This document shows positions 54,056 to 63,506 of a stretch of 64,000 nucleotides of DNA, piece by piece. The translations under genes were made by a program, and so were the position numbers. Each line of letters begins with the position of its first letter. Within the stretch, counting starts at the first letter, position 1. The notes under the pieces are model-generated. The model worked only from the letters and a program-made list of their open reading frames with translations, was not told where the DNA came from and ran no database searches. The stretch spans positions 17,218 through 81,217 of the forward strand of contig JBLIRR010000027.1 of assembly GCA_049472395.1 (NCBI GenBank), read 5' to 3'. Origin of the DNA: JBLIRR01 sp049472395 (GTDB taxonomy: Bacteria > SZUA-182 > DTGQ01 > JBLIRR01).

Positions 54056-55369
54056 ATGAAAAAGATTTATTTTCTCATGATTGTATTCCTGCTCGCATTT
54101 TCTTCATTAGTCAGGGCAGAGAAAAGTAGCCTCAATATTCAGAATATGGACATACATACCCTCATTAAAAGTTTGGCAATAAAACACAATGTGAATATCG
54201 TCAGCACTCCTGAGGTGAAAGGAAAGGTAAGCCTCAATCTGAAGGATGTCACCCTTGAGGATATATTGACTGCAATTGCCAATAGTATGGGATATAGATG
54301 GAGGAGGGAGGGTCCCCTTTATATTATAAGCCAAGGGCAGCCCTCCTATGGAAATGATTTTACAGAAATAAGGAGTTTCCCCATCAATTACGCCGATCTC
54401 AATGAATTAATCGGTGTTGTTAAGTGGTCTTTTGAAAAGGCAAAACTCAAAGCATATCCACAAGAGCGTATCCTGTTGATAGAGGCGGATAAGGGAGAGT
54501 TTGCCAAGATACAAAAGGTGATCGCTTCACTTGATATCCCGCCAAAACAGGCATTAATCGAGGCCAAAGTTCTTGAAATAAATCTCGATGATGGCACAAC
54601 CTATGGCATTGACTGGGGAAATACTTACTATAAGGCAGGTGAGAATGATGTCGGTTCGGTAGTCTCCTTGGGGCCACAATCTACACTTGATACAAAGCCC
54701 TCTGATCCCTCACAATTCAGTTTTGGGTATGCCGATTCATCCTTTCATGTTAAATTGAATGCCCTGGAAAAGAATAACGCGATAAAAACACTGGCGACGC
54801 CACGTCTTATGGTGCTTGACGGAAAATCCGCTGAAATTATTATCGGCGGCAAATTGGGGTATTATATCACGACCACCACAGAGACAAGTACGCTCCAGAG
54901 CGTTGAGTATTTAGATACCGGCACACAATTAAAAATAACACCCAAGATTACCGGAAATGGCCATATCCTTATGCAGATCCATCCTGAGGTAAGCACTGGC
55001 TCCATCAGCGGTGGTTTGCCTCAGAAGGATACTACCGCAGTTACAACCTCTATTATGGTAAAAGCAGGAGAGACCATTTTTATCGGCGGCCTGATCAGAA
55101 CAGGAGAGATAAAAAGCATAAATCGCATCCCGATCCTCGGCCATATTCCCCTACTAGGGCCTCTTTTCTTCTCAAACGCTACAACTCAAATCCAAAAAAA
55201 AGAACTTGTGATTCTCCTCACGCCCCATATTGTCCCTGTTGATTCTGCAAGGAGCGACTTTTTTCAGGATGAGTCACACCCCGATGAAATAGGAGGAATG
55301 GAAATTGAGGATGAGGTCAAAAAATGGCGCCCACGACCCGGACCGCCAACTGAGTCCCTCCAAAATTAA
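54056..55369 (+). CDS. gspD: Secretin, GspD/PilQ type (short)
   Basis: 437 residues. A signal peptide (MKKIYFLMIVFLLAFSSLVRA) precedes an N0/STN domain (LNIQNMDIHTLIKSLAIKHNVNIV ... NLKDVTLEDILTAIANSMG), an N1-like domain (INYADLNELIGVV ... DKGEFAKIQKVIASLDIPPKQ) and the secretin barrel, with VEYLDTGTQLKITPKI and FIGGLIRTGE ... IPILGHIPLLGPLFFSN. It forms the outer-membrane pore. It is shorter than classic GspD (about 650), having fewer N domains. It starts two bases after the pilO stop. Confidence 0.92.
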   Translation: MKKIYFLMIVFLLAFSSLVRAEKSSLNIQNMDIHTLIKSLAIKHNVNIVSTPEVKGKVSLNLKDVTLEDILTAIANSMGYRWRREGPLYIISQGQPSYGNDFTEIRSFPINYADLNELIGVVKWSFEKAKLKAYPQERILLIEADKGEFAKIQKVIASLDIPPKQALIEAKVLEINLDDGTTYGIDWGNTYYKAGENDVGSVVSLGPQSTLDTKPSDPSQFSFGYADSSFHVKLNALEKNNAIKTLATPRLMVLDGKSAEIIIGGKLGYYITTTTETSTLQSVEYLDTGTQLKITPKITGNGHILMQIHPEVSTGSISGGLPQKDTTAVTTSIMVKAGETIFIGGLIRTGEIKSINRIPILGHIPLLGPLFFSNATTQIQKKELVILLTPHIVPVDSARSDFFQDESHPDEIGGMEIEDEVKKWRPRPGPPTESLQN

Positions 55370-55373
55370 AAAA

Positions 55374-56822
55374 ATGCCCATCACGGGGGCAATGATACCG
55401 AGGATATGGGCATATATAAAGCGCGGTCTGGCACTAACTGCAATCATAGTATTGATTTTCTCCTCCCCAAAGAAAAGCCCCTTTCCTATGGAGAGTCCCG
55501 CAAAAGCGCAAGATCAGCCTTTTACTCCAGGAAGTAATATTGAGCTTACTCTTCTGCCGAGGCGTGAGGAGGTTGAGCTGACCATATACAATTCTGCCGA
55601 TCTCACCCTTGTGCGTGATATGCGCACCCCCACTTTGAAAAAAGGATGGAACCATCTTCAATTTTCCTGGATACATACCCTGATAGATCCCACTTCCCTG
55701 AGCCTTGAGATGGTTGCTGAAAAAGAAAAGGTTGAAGTTCATTCATTAACCTTCCCGCCCCGCTCCACTCACCTGGGAAGATGGCTTCTGTGTTCCGAAT
55801 TCAGCGGGACAGTCCCCGTGGAAATCCTCTACCTTACGAGCGGCGTATCGTGGCGCGCCTTTTATATGGGGACACTTTCTTCCGATGAAACATATATGCA
55901 TCTTTCAGGATATGTGCGCATAGAGAACAGGAGCGGAGAGGACTATGGGAATGCTCACACAAGGCTCATCGTCGGGAAAGTACATATTTTGGATAATATC
56001 GCAGAACTTGCCCAAAGACGCTATCCCTATGGCAAACCCGATGCGTTCCCTGCCCTGCCCTCATCAGCTCCGCCGGCGTGGGGAATAATCGGTCATGATG
56101 TAATGAAAGGGATAGTAGAGGAAGAAGTCCTCATGCAAGAAGGATTTATGGAACCGAAAAAGATCTGTAAAGAAGGTCTGAGTGAATATTTCCTCTATAC
56201 CATCGAAGGCACTGAAACAATCCCCCATGGATGGGGGAAACGTCTGCCCTGCTTAGATGTATATGACATTCCAATAAAAAGTCTTTATAAATATGATGAG
56301 GAGCGATGGGCAGGAGAGGCGCAACGTTTTATATCCTTTGCCAATACAAAGGAGGACAATCTTGGGAATACGCCGCTCCCCAATGGAACAATGCGCCTTT
56401 TCCGATATGCAAATACCCAGCACCATCTGGCATATATGGGAAAGGCAGAGATAAAATATATTCCTGTAAATGAGGAGGTTGAATTAAATATCGGGCCGGC
56501 ACGGCTAGTCCGGATCGAGCCGCGTCTCATATCCATGTCCACTGAAAATTATCTATTCGACCACAATGGAGATGTTGCCGGCTGGGACGAGATAACGACC
56601 TGGCAATTAAAAATACACAACAGCCGTGAAATTCCTATTACATGCGAAATCATGCGCAATTTTGATACCCCTTACTGGAAGCTTGCAACGCAGGGGCCAG
56701 CTGCATATACAAAACATGATGCACGTCATGCCCGTTTTGTGATGGATCTTACGCCGCGATCTGATGCCTTGCTCACCTATACTCTCACTACATATCACGG
56801 AACCCGGCAACAATTTTTATAA
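55374..56822 (+). CDS. DUF4139-domain protein, copy 1
   Basis: About 482 residues. An N-terminal hydrophobic segment (GLALTAIIVLIFSS) acts as signal or anchor. Then a two-part DUF4139-type region: VELTIYNSADLTLVRDMRTPTLKKG, ILYLTSGVSWRAFYMGTL, RLIVGKVHILDNI and KEGLSEYFLYTIEGTETIP. Family function is unknown. It is a clear paralogue of the gene at 59293. Start: ATG at 55374, four bases after the secretin stop; an ATG at 55392 has a better GGGGG site. An ATG at 55305 inside gspD is less likely. Confidence 0.83.
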   Translation: MPITGAMIPRIWAYIKRGLALTAIIVLIFSSPKKSPFPMESPAKAQDQPFTPGSNIELTLLPRREEVELTIYNSADLTLVRDMRTPTLKKGWNHLQFSWIHTLIDPTSLSLEMVAEKEKVEVHSLTFPPRSTHLGRWLLCSEFSGTVPVEILYLTSGVSWRAFYMGTLSSDETYMHLSGYVRIENRSGEDYGNAHTRLIVGKVHILDNIAELAQRRYPYGKPDAFPALPSSAPPAWGIIGHDVMKGIVEEEVLMQEGFMEPKKICKEGLSEYFLYTIEGTETIPHGWGKRLPCLDVYDIPIKSLYKYDEERWAGEAQRFISFANTKEDNLGNTPLPNGTMRLFRYANTQHHLAYMGKAEIKYIPVNEEVELNIGPARLVRIEPRLISMSTENYLFDHNGDVAGWDEITTWQLKIHNSREIPITCEIMRNFDTPYWKLATQGPAAYTKHDARHARFVMDLTPRSDALLTYTLTTYHGTRQQFL

Positions 56823-56891
56823 AATTGATAAAACAATCAAATAGTGATACAGTCGATGAATGAGAAAACCATAAAAAAGGAGTATAGAAAA

Positions 56892-57812
56892 ATGGAAGAA
56901 ATACAATGCCCTAAGTGTGGCCATATGAATAATCCATCCTCTTTGGAGTGCAACAGATGTGGGATCATTTTCTCCAAATATTATGCTGCGCAAGAAAGAA
57001 CAAATAGTCCCCATACTACCGGAGTATGTCATTCAATTGATTACAAAATAATTGGCGATGATATGCAAATTGTTGAAATTGAGCTGGATCAAGGGGAAAC
57101 AGTCATAGCTGAAGCCGGTGCAATGAACTATATGGATCAAGGAATATCATTTGAGGCAAAAATGGGGGACGGATCAAAGGCAGATGAGGGAATTATGGGA
57201 AAACTCTTGGGTGCCGGCAAGCGCGTGCTCACAGGAGAATCAATCTTTATGACCCATTTCACGAATATGAGTCCCGGAAAGAGAACGGTTGCCTTCTCTG
57301 CCCCCTACCCAGGGAAAATAATACCCATTGACCTTTCACAGGGAAATGGAGAGCTTATTTGCCAAAAAGATGCGTTTCTGTGCGCTGCCTTCGGCACCCA
57401 AATCGGCATTACCTTCACAAAACGTCTTGGCGTCGGATTCTTCGGCGGTGAAGGATTTATTCTCCAGCGTCTCCGGGGAGACGGATTGGCGTTTGTCCAT
57501 GCAGGAGGGACAGTGATTGAAAAAAAACTCACCAACGAGACTCTGCGCGTTGATACGGGATGCATCGTCGGATTTACTTCAAGGATTCATTACAATATCG
57601 AGCGTGCAGGAAACCTCAAATCGATGTTCTTCGGGGGAGAAGGGCTTTTCCTCGCCACCTTAAGCGGCACAGGAACGGTATACCTCCAAAGCCTCCCTTT
57701 CTCCCGCATGGCTGATCGTATCCTGCAGCATGCACCCTCTGCCGGGGGTAGTCGTAAAGGCGAAGGATCTTTATTAGGTACCATCGGGAACCTGCTTGAT
57801 GGAGACAATTAA
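56892..57812 (+). CDS. AIM24/TIGR00266-family protein with N-terminal zinc ribbon
   Basis: About 306 residues. A zinc ribbon (CPKCGHMN ... CNRCGIIF, two CxxC pairs) occupies residues 5-30. The rest is the AIM24/TIGR00266 beta-helix: YKIIGDDMQIVEIELDQGETVIAEAGAMNYMD, TGESIFMTHFTN, then GGEGFILQRLRGDGLAFVHAGG and SMFFGGEGLFLATLSGTGTVYLQSL. Biochemical role is unknown. The ATG at 56892 is chosen for AAGGAG nine bases upstream; an ATG at 56844 would add 16 basic residues. It lies in the DUF4139 cluster and could share its transcript. Confidence 0.85.
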   Translation: MEEIQCPKCGHMNNPSSLECNRCGIIFSKYYAAQERTNSPHTTGVCHSIDYKIIGDDMQIVEIELDQGETVIAEAGAMNYMDQGISFEAKMGDGSKADEGIMGKLLGAGKRVLTGESIFMTHFTNMSPGKRTVAFSAPYPGKIIPIDLSQGNGELICQKDAFLCAAFGTQIGITFTKRLGVGFFGGEGFILQRLRGDGLAFVHAGGTVIEKKLTNETLRVDTGCIVGFTSRIHYNIERAGNLKSMFFGGEGLFLATLSGTGTVYLQSLPFSRMADRILQHAPSAGGSRKGEGSLLGTIGNLLDGDN

Positions 57813-57895
57813 CGAGTAATTCTCATTTTTATTATAAAAATATTTAGGTTTATATAATTTAGATAAAAAAATAATTTTATAAGGAATATGGTATT

Positions 57896-58093
57896 ATGGC
57901 CTTAATACGATGTAAAGAATGCAATAATGAAATTAGTGATAAAGCTGATCAATGCCCTCACTGTGGTGTAAAAATTGAGAAGGGTCTCACCTTTTTTAAG
58001 GTCATTGGGTATTTCTTTCTGACGATATTCGGCCTTATTTTCATCATGATCGCTCTTTTTATCATTGCCGCAGTGATGATCCCGCCCATTTAA
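57896..58093 (+). CDS. Small zinc-ribbon membrane protein
   Basis: 65 residues. A zinc ribbon at the N-terminus (CKECNNEI ... CPHCGVKI) is followed by one membrane segment (GYFFLTIFGLIFIMIALFIIAAVMI). A likely inner-membrane protein with a cytoplasmic zinc knuckle; function unknown. AAGGA lies 11 bases before the ATG. It lies between the AIM24-like and second DUF4139 genes. Confidence 0.8.
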   Translation: MALIRCKECNNEISDKADQCPHCGVKIEKGLTFFKVIGYFFLTIFGLIFIMIALFIIAAVMIPPI

Positions 58094-58150
58094 GTCCCCT
58101 GCGAAAATTAAACAATCATTACATTATAGTAAAAGGAGGAATGGAAGAAG

Positions 58151-59296
58151 ATGAACTTAGGAGGAAACAGATATGCCTTTATTTTGATAAGCATCACGCT
58201 GCTCTTTCAAGTTTGGATGATGGGAAGCCTCCATGCTCGTATCAAGCTCGTTGCCTTACCTGAGCGTGACGATACTATTATCCGTCTTGATAACCCCCAC
58301 GCTACGTTAATAGAAGAAGAACGTGTCCTTACGCTTCAGAAAGGAGTCAATAAGGTGGATTTCTCATGGAATGGCGTAGAAATTGATGTGGATTCCATTC
58401 GTCTTACTCTACTCTCCCATCCTGACCAGGTAAAATTGTTGAATGTCAGTTATCCCCCGAATGAAGCAGCGCTTGTGTGGGAAATCAGCAGCGCGGGAGC
58501 ATGGGAGGAAACAGTTCGCATTAGTTACCTTCTCAGCAATATTGATCGTTTAATCACGTACAAGGCTATTGCGGATAAGGAGGAGTCAAAGGTTGACCTT
58601 AAAAGTTACCTCGTGCTCAGGAATTTCTCAGGCGAGGATTTTAAGGAAGCCAATGTACAATTAGATTATGGAAAAGCATTCGAGCAGGGAATAAGTCATG
58701 AAGAAACCAAACAGCTCCTCTTTCTTAAATGCAATAATGTGCCGATCACTAAAATATGGACCTTTGATGCGGCACATCAACCATGGGACCCTGAAAAACT
58801 AGATATCAATGTGGGCATTCCCGTAAGTTACAGAATAGAGAATTCAGAAAAGATGGGGCTTGGCACCTTCGCGCTCTGGGGAGGAAAAGTCCGGGTGTTT
58901 CAGGATGATGGCCATGGCAGCACTATTGTCCTTGGCGAAGACAGGTCTGAGCTTGTCCCTATTGGGGAGAAGATGGAGGTCTACATTGGCGACAGCCGGG
59001 ATATAGTAGTGACCCAACGAAAAATGCTCGATAAAAAAATTAATGTCCGCAGAAACAACAGCAACAGGATTGTGCTCTACGATACCGACGAGGTCATTGA
59101 GGCCAAGATTGAGAATTTTAAGGACAAGTCAGCCGTATTAACAATGATTCAGCATATTCCGGGACAATGGGATATGGAAAAATGTACCTTTGAGTATACC
59201 CGGAAAGATGCACACACGCTTGAGTTTGAAATCACACTTCCCCCCCAGGGTAAAAAAGAGCTTTCCATGCATTATCACAGGAGGAATGTGAGATGA
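58151..59296 (+). CDS. DUF4139-like protein, copy 2 (divergent)
   Basis: 381 residues with a signal peptide (FILISITLLFQVWMMGSLHA). It shares the opening of the other copies (LDNPHATLIEEERVLTLQKGVNKVDFSWNG) and a jelly-roll-like body (YLVLRNFSGEDFKEANVQLDYG), but lacks the SWRAFYMGTL and EGLSEYFLYTIEG blocks of copies 1 and 3, so it is the most diverged of the three. Exported; function unknown. It overlaps the third copy by four bases (ATGA). Confidence 0.8.
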   Translation: MNLGGNRYAFILISITLLFQVWMMGSLHARIKLVALPERDDTIIRLDNPHATLIEEERVLTLQKGVNKVDFSWNGVEIDVDSIRLTLLSHPDQVKLLNVSYPPNEAALVWEISSAGAWEETVRISYLLSNIDRLITYKAIADKEESKVDLKSYLVLRNFSGEDFKEANVQLDYGKAFEQGISHEETKQLLFLKCNNVPITKIWTFDAAHQPWDPEKLDINVGIPVSYRIENSEKMGLGTFALWGGKVRVFQDDGHGSTIVLGEDRSELVPIGEKMEVYIGDSRDIVVTQRKMLDKKINVRRNNSNRIVLYDTDEVIEAKIENFKDKSAVLTMIQHIPGQWDMEKCTFEYTRKDAHTLEFEITLPPQGKKELSMHYHRRNVR

Positions 59297-60627
59297 AACA
59301 GTTATGCTCTATTGTCGTTGCCTTCATGATACTCATGGGAACTGCCCGGGCAAAAGTAGACCTCGTGACCTTGCCCACAAGGGATACTGTCCAATTGACC
59401 ATCTATAACTCAGCAGATATGACACTAGTGAGGGAAAGCAGGGCCCTTACACTCAGAAAAGGGCTCAATAAGCTGCAATTTTCATGGGCCAACACACTGA
59501 TTGACCCCACAAGTCTCGATATGATTGCCAAAGAACACGCAGCCGAGATTGATATATTCGATCTGACCTATCCGCCGCGTGTAAGAGATTTGGGCCTTTG
59601 GACCATTAAAAGCGGGGTGAGCGGCAAGGTACCTGTACAGATTACCTATCTTACCAGCGGACTGTCATGGCGAGCCTTTTATATGGGAACACTTGCCCAG
59701 GATGAGAAGGTTATGCGCCTTAGAGGGTATGTCCGCGTGACTAACAGTAGCGGCGAAGAATACGAGAAGGCCCAGACACGACTGATTGTCGGCAAAGTCC
59801 ATATTCTCGACCAGATATCCGAATTAGCCCGGCGCGAGTATCCCTATGGCAGGCCTCAACCTCCCCAGCCAGTCATTACGAAAAGGAAGCGAGAGCTGTC
59901 TTATGCCCGTTCAGAGGCCAAGGCGGTGATGATGGAGATGTGTGATGCCGAGCTTCCGAGGGAAAAAGAGATTAAAAAGGAGGGCCTGAGTGAGTATTTT
60001 CTTTATACGATCGAGGGATATGAGACTATTCCCGATGGCTGGTCAAAACGTCTTCCCAGTTTTGATGTCGCTGACATACCTGTGGTCAATCTTTACAAAT
60101 ATGAGGAAGAGCGCTATGGGAAGGCCGTGATGCGCTTTCTGAGCTTTAAAAATGATAAAGAGCACAAGTTAGGAGACACCCCCATACCGGGAGGCATGTT
60201 AAAGGTATATAGGGCAATTGACACTGCTGAGCATTTATCCTATGAAGGCCAGTCTAGCTTTAAATATATACCGGTTGGTGAAGATGTGGAGCTCAATCTC
60301 GGGTCTGTCGGGAATGTCGTTGTTGAACCTCTGCTGATGGATTTTAAAACAGATAATTATCTTTTTGACAATCATGGCGATATCAGCGGATGGGAGGAAA
60401 TACGGACATTTGAGCTCATCGTGAAAAATACACGCCAGATACCTGTAAAGGTGGAGATTCAACGAAATTTCCCCACGCAGCATTGGGATCTTGAGAAGAG
60501 CGGTGATTTTGATACATTCGAGAAAATAGATATTGATACAGTAAAATTTATCTTGCATTTAAGCGCAGGGACGAAAAAAACCTTTACCTATACCCTTACT
60601 ACACGTCATGGGAGGAGAGCTGAATGA
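59293..60627 (+). CDS. DUF4139-domain protein, copy 3
   Basis: 444 residues with a signal peptide (MKQLCSIVVAFMILMGTARA). It is close to copy 1 throughout: QLTIYNSADMTLVRESRALTLRKG, ITYLTSGLSWRAFYMGTL, RLIVGKVHILDQI, KEGLSEYFLYTIEGYETIP, NYLFDNHGDISGWEEI. It is coupled by overlap to copy 2 upstream and to the small exported protein downstream. Function unknown; the three-copy cluster directly after the secretin suggests an envelope role. Confidence 0.83.
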   Translation: MKQLCSIVVAFMILMGTARAKVDLVTLPTRDTVQLTIYNSADMTLVRESRALTLRKGLNKLQFSWANTLIDPTSLDMIAKEHAAEIDIFDLTYPPRVRDLGLWTIKSGVSGKVPVQITYLTSGLSWRAFYMGTLAQDEKVMRLRGYVRVTNSSGEEYEKAQTRLIVGKVHILDQISELARREYPYGRPQPPQPVITKRKRELSYARSEAKAVMMEMCDAELPREKEIKKEGLSEYFLYTIEGYETIPDGWSKRLPSFDVADIPVVNLYKYEEERYGKAVMRFLSFKNDKEHKLGDTPIPGGMLKVYRAIDTAEHLSYEGQSSFKYIPVGEDVELNLGSVGNVVVEPLLMDFKTDNYLFDNHGDISGWEEIRTFELIVKNTRQIPVKVEIQRNFPTQHWDLEKSGDFDTFEKIDIDTVKFILHLSAGTKKTFTYTLTTRHGRRAE

Positions 60628-61166
60628 ATACACGATGTATTATGATAATAATGATTGGCATTATGATATCAATCCCCTTTAATAGTTTTGCCATTGAACA
60701 CGAGTACCTTCCCACAACCGATAAGTTTAAGGTATGTGATAACAAAGGAGGGAGCGGTTTTTTCTGGATCGATACCACCAATGGGAAGACATGGCGGCTC
60801 GAGCCGGAGGGAATGGAATTGATTTATTGCGGACAGCCGGAAGGTGCTCTCTCAGGTCCGGCAGGGACCTATATGCCCTATGAAAACAAAGATGGCAAAG
60901 GGCTCTTTATTCTTAATACTGCAACTGGCGAAGGATGGTATGTGAGCGACGCGAAATGGAAGAAACTCAACATGCCGGCAACCAAAAATGCACAACAAAG
61001 TGAATTGCGCCGCAATAGAAAATCCTCATACCATTTTCATAAGGACGATTTCAGGCTAAGATCAGCTGATCACTTATTCTCTAAAGGCATACCTCGTGAT
61101 CAGAGAATAACAGCCTATCCCATGTATACGAGAACATTGCCCGAACATGAAAAGCACACTCAATGA
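60624..61166 (+). CDS. Small exported protein with two short repeats
   Basis: 180 residues with a signal peptide (IMIIMIGIMISIPFNSFA). It contains two similar short units, GGSGFFWIDTTNGKTWRL and GKGLFILNTATGEGWYVS, like single-strand propeller or WD-type turns. The basic C-terminal third (QSELRRNRKSSYHFHKDD) is probably unstructured. No family recognised. It overlaps copy 3 of DUF4139 by four bases, so it belongs to that unit and is its last gene, facing the broken LamG gene. Confidence 0.72.
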   Translation: MNTRCIMIIMIGIMISIPFNSFAIEHEYLPTTDKFKVCDNKGGSGFFWIDTTNGKTWRLEPEGMELIYCGQPEGALSGPAGTYMPYENKDGKGLFILNTATGEGWYVSDAKWKKLNMPATKNAQQSELRRNRKSSYHFHKDDFRLRSADHLFSKGIPRDQRITAYPMYTRTLPEHEKHTQ

Positions 61167-61204
61167 TTGATACTGATCAGTTCCGTAGGCCCCCTGCTTA
61201 TCGA

Positions 61205-63211
61205 TCAGGAACAACTAAGCTGCGTCACGCCTTGCCATTTTACCTTCTTATAAGTATAAAAAATACCCCCAGAGAAACGGACGTTGCTATAGGTATTAAA
61301 TTCCAGCTCCTCATACCCATTTTCATCCGAATCAACCTTTGTGAAAGTTACCTGATCCCAGGTATAATTGGCTGGAATAGTGTAATCATACTCATTCCGG
61401 GTATGAATATCGAAATATTCGAGAATTTCTGAAGAAAGCTGCCCTCCGATTTCAACGGTACGGGGTTCATGAAAGGGATGAACCTGAGGACTTATAAAAT
61501 CGCTTTCTTGAGGACCTGTTTCACTGTTGTAGCAAAGATCCTCACTATGCAACGCCAGCAATATTCTATCAATATTATAACCATTTTCCCTCCTGTTGAT
61601 GACTATTTCATGAAACCCTTCTGACAGATAAAATCCTTGAGAAGCGGAAGTCCAATACCAACCGTCGAATGATCCCCCATCATCATAAATTCCCCCTATT
61701 TGTCCTTCGTCTGTACCTATATAACAAGAATTGGAAGCATCATCCTGTGCGAATCTTCTCAACTGTATCCAATATGTACCTGGGGTTTTGATATATATTT
61801 TATAGACCAGGGAAGCGCCTTGACTATACTCTGCATCGCAGTCATTGAGGGAGGGTCCTATCTCCATTGAGCCGGTACCCTTAAAACCATCTATGTCAAT
61901 GTAATGCATAGTTATAAATGCGAATTTCGTCAATTTTTCCCTTAAAATGCTCATAATAGATGGATTTGGACAATTACGCTTGCCAATGGTAATACTATGC
62001 TGCGTATCATTCATTATCTTCCCCAGGCACTCTTTACTCTCAATAAGTTCCCCATTTATATAGATTTTCGATGCATGTCCATCCCACGTGCCCACAAAAT
62101 GATACCACTTTCCGGTGTCAAGGAGCCCTGAATTTGCGGTGCAGGCCGTCCCATCAGTACAATATACCTGCATTCGTAGCATATTTTTCCATTCGCCCGT
62201 ATATATCCCGAAATTCGCCTTGTCATTTGCCCCTTTATCGACAAGATGCGCATACCGTGAGGTTCCGCTAAACTGTGGCCAGCCTTCAATGCTCACTGCA
62301 TTTACCTTCATTGCAGGGACGTTCGAGATTTGAACATAATCATTAATTCCATCAAAGGAAAGGGCCCCTTCAACAATACCAATCGTCCGGGTCGCGCCGT
62401 ATATGGTTCCATTTATACTATAGCCTGTAGACTCAAAAGCTGTTGCGCCTGAGCCTTCATCAAATTTGTAGGAAGCGCTGAGTGTGGGTGCGGGAATTTG
62501 TAATTGCACGTTATCAATCCAGCCTCTATCGGACCCTGAAGTCACTGAATAATCTTTTGTATACTTCCACATTATTTCATCACCCACGGCAACTTCATAG
62601 GAAAGATACGCCCACGAGGTATATCCTGATATTCTATTCTTTTCACTCTGGTTAATATAAAAGCGCAAATAGTCGTAATTGGCTTCACTGCTTACTTTCC
62701 ATCAAAAAGATAATATACCTGCCTTTTCGATTGTCCTCTTAATAAAAGAGGATTGATTGTTTACCAGTATAGGATCACTTCCGGCACTATACTTTCCGCT
62801 ATAGGCAGAATCATTTGTGACGCCCCATTCCGCATGCCCACCGGTTATCCACCCATCTTCACCACCAATGGTCCCATCTTCAAGGGTAAAATCATCCGGC
62901 CCCATAAGGTGAGAGTATATCTCCCTCCATATGACCCCATCATAATGAAAGGCCTTTAAATGAACGCCATAATGTTGTGTGTAGCTGCCGGTATTAGCAG
63001 GCATCCACGATATCTTTATATGCATGGTATCCGTGTTGACGGAACTGAGTTTGACCCATCTTACTTGATCACTCGAATTTTGTGCACCGCAACTATCGGG
63101 TATCAGGATATTATCCATCCCCTGCTTTGGATCAGGCGAGAATGAATATATATCCCCTTCCTCTCCAAAGCATAAAATGGTTCCCCCCAGGATGATACTA
63201 CAAAAAAGCAT
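61205..63211 (-). pseudogene. LamG-domain surface protein gene interrupted by one in-frame TGA
   Basis: A single frame of 668 codons, interrupted only by TGA at 62702-62704. Upstream part: a signal peptide (MLFCSIILGGTILCFG) and a fibronectin-like/unknown domain. Across the stop the sequence reads AGILSF-TGA-WKVSSEANYDYLRF, the common motif LSFWWKVSSEANYDYLRF, so TGA stands where TGG (Trp) is expected. Downstream parts: rest of that domain (SGSDRGWIDNV), a LamG domain (YKFDEGSGATAF ... WYHFVGTWDG ... IYINGEL), a carbohydrate-binding-type domain (PGTYWIQLRRF ... IDRILL) and a C-terminal region. Likely a decayed secreted protein, unless the stop is read through. The IS701-type gene begins 295 bases upstream. 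Confidence 0.8.
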
Positions 63212-63506
63212 GATTGAAATGTATTTTCCAGGGATATAAGAGTATCCTTATTAATATGAAATAATATTTTTATATTATAAATTATTTGATATAAAAAGTA
63301 AAATTTCTCAATTTTATCCCCATGAGCTCACATATGGACGATTTGATGAACAAAAATTCTTGTGCCTTTAATGCAAGCCTGTTCATGATAGACCTTAACC
63401 CTACAACGACGATTATAGTTCTTTTTTTATTTACATTTTATAACATAATCTGTTATATTGAGAGAAATATATATATTTAAACAAATAACAAAAAGGGGGA
63501 CAGATT
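63212..63506. other. AT-rich gap between LamG gene and IS701-type transposase
   Basis: 295 bases without a gene. It holds the putative transposase promoter, the small palindrome TATAACA-taatc-TGTTATA (63439-63457), and probably the left end of the insertion sequence, whose exact boundary cannot be fixed without the right end. Confidence 0.6.
63431..63459 (+). promoter_or_regulatory. Putative promoter of the IS701-type transposase
   Basis: TTACAT (63431-63436), a 17-base spacer and TATATT (63454-63459), about 50 bases before the transposase ATG. The -10 region overlaps the palindrome at 63439-63457, which could allow autorepression. Confidence 0.4.

Noticed and set aside
61163..61432. 89-codon plus-strand ORF overlapping the exported-protein stop
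   Set aside because: It is antisense to the C-terminal part of the LamG protein, which has clear domain similarity.
62702..62704. Alternative genetic code with TGA as tryptophan
   Set aside because: Many genes here end in TGA with ATGA overlaps to the next start (carA/carB, STAS/gspE, gspI/gspJ), so TGA is a normal stop.
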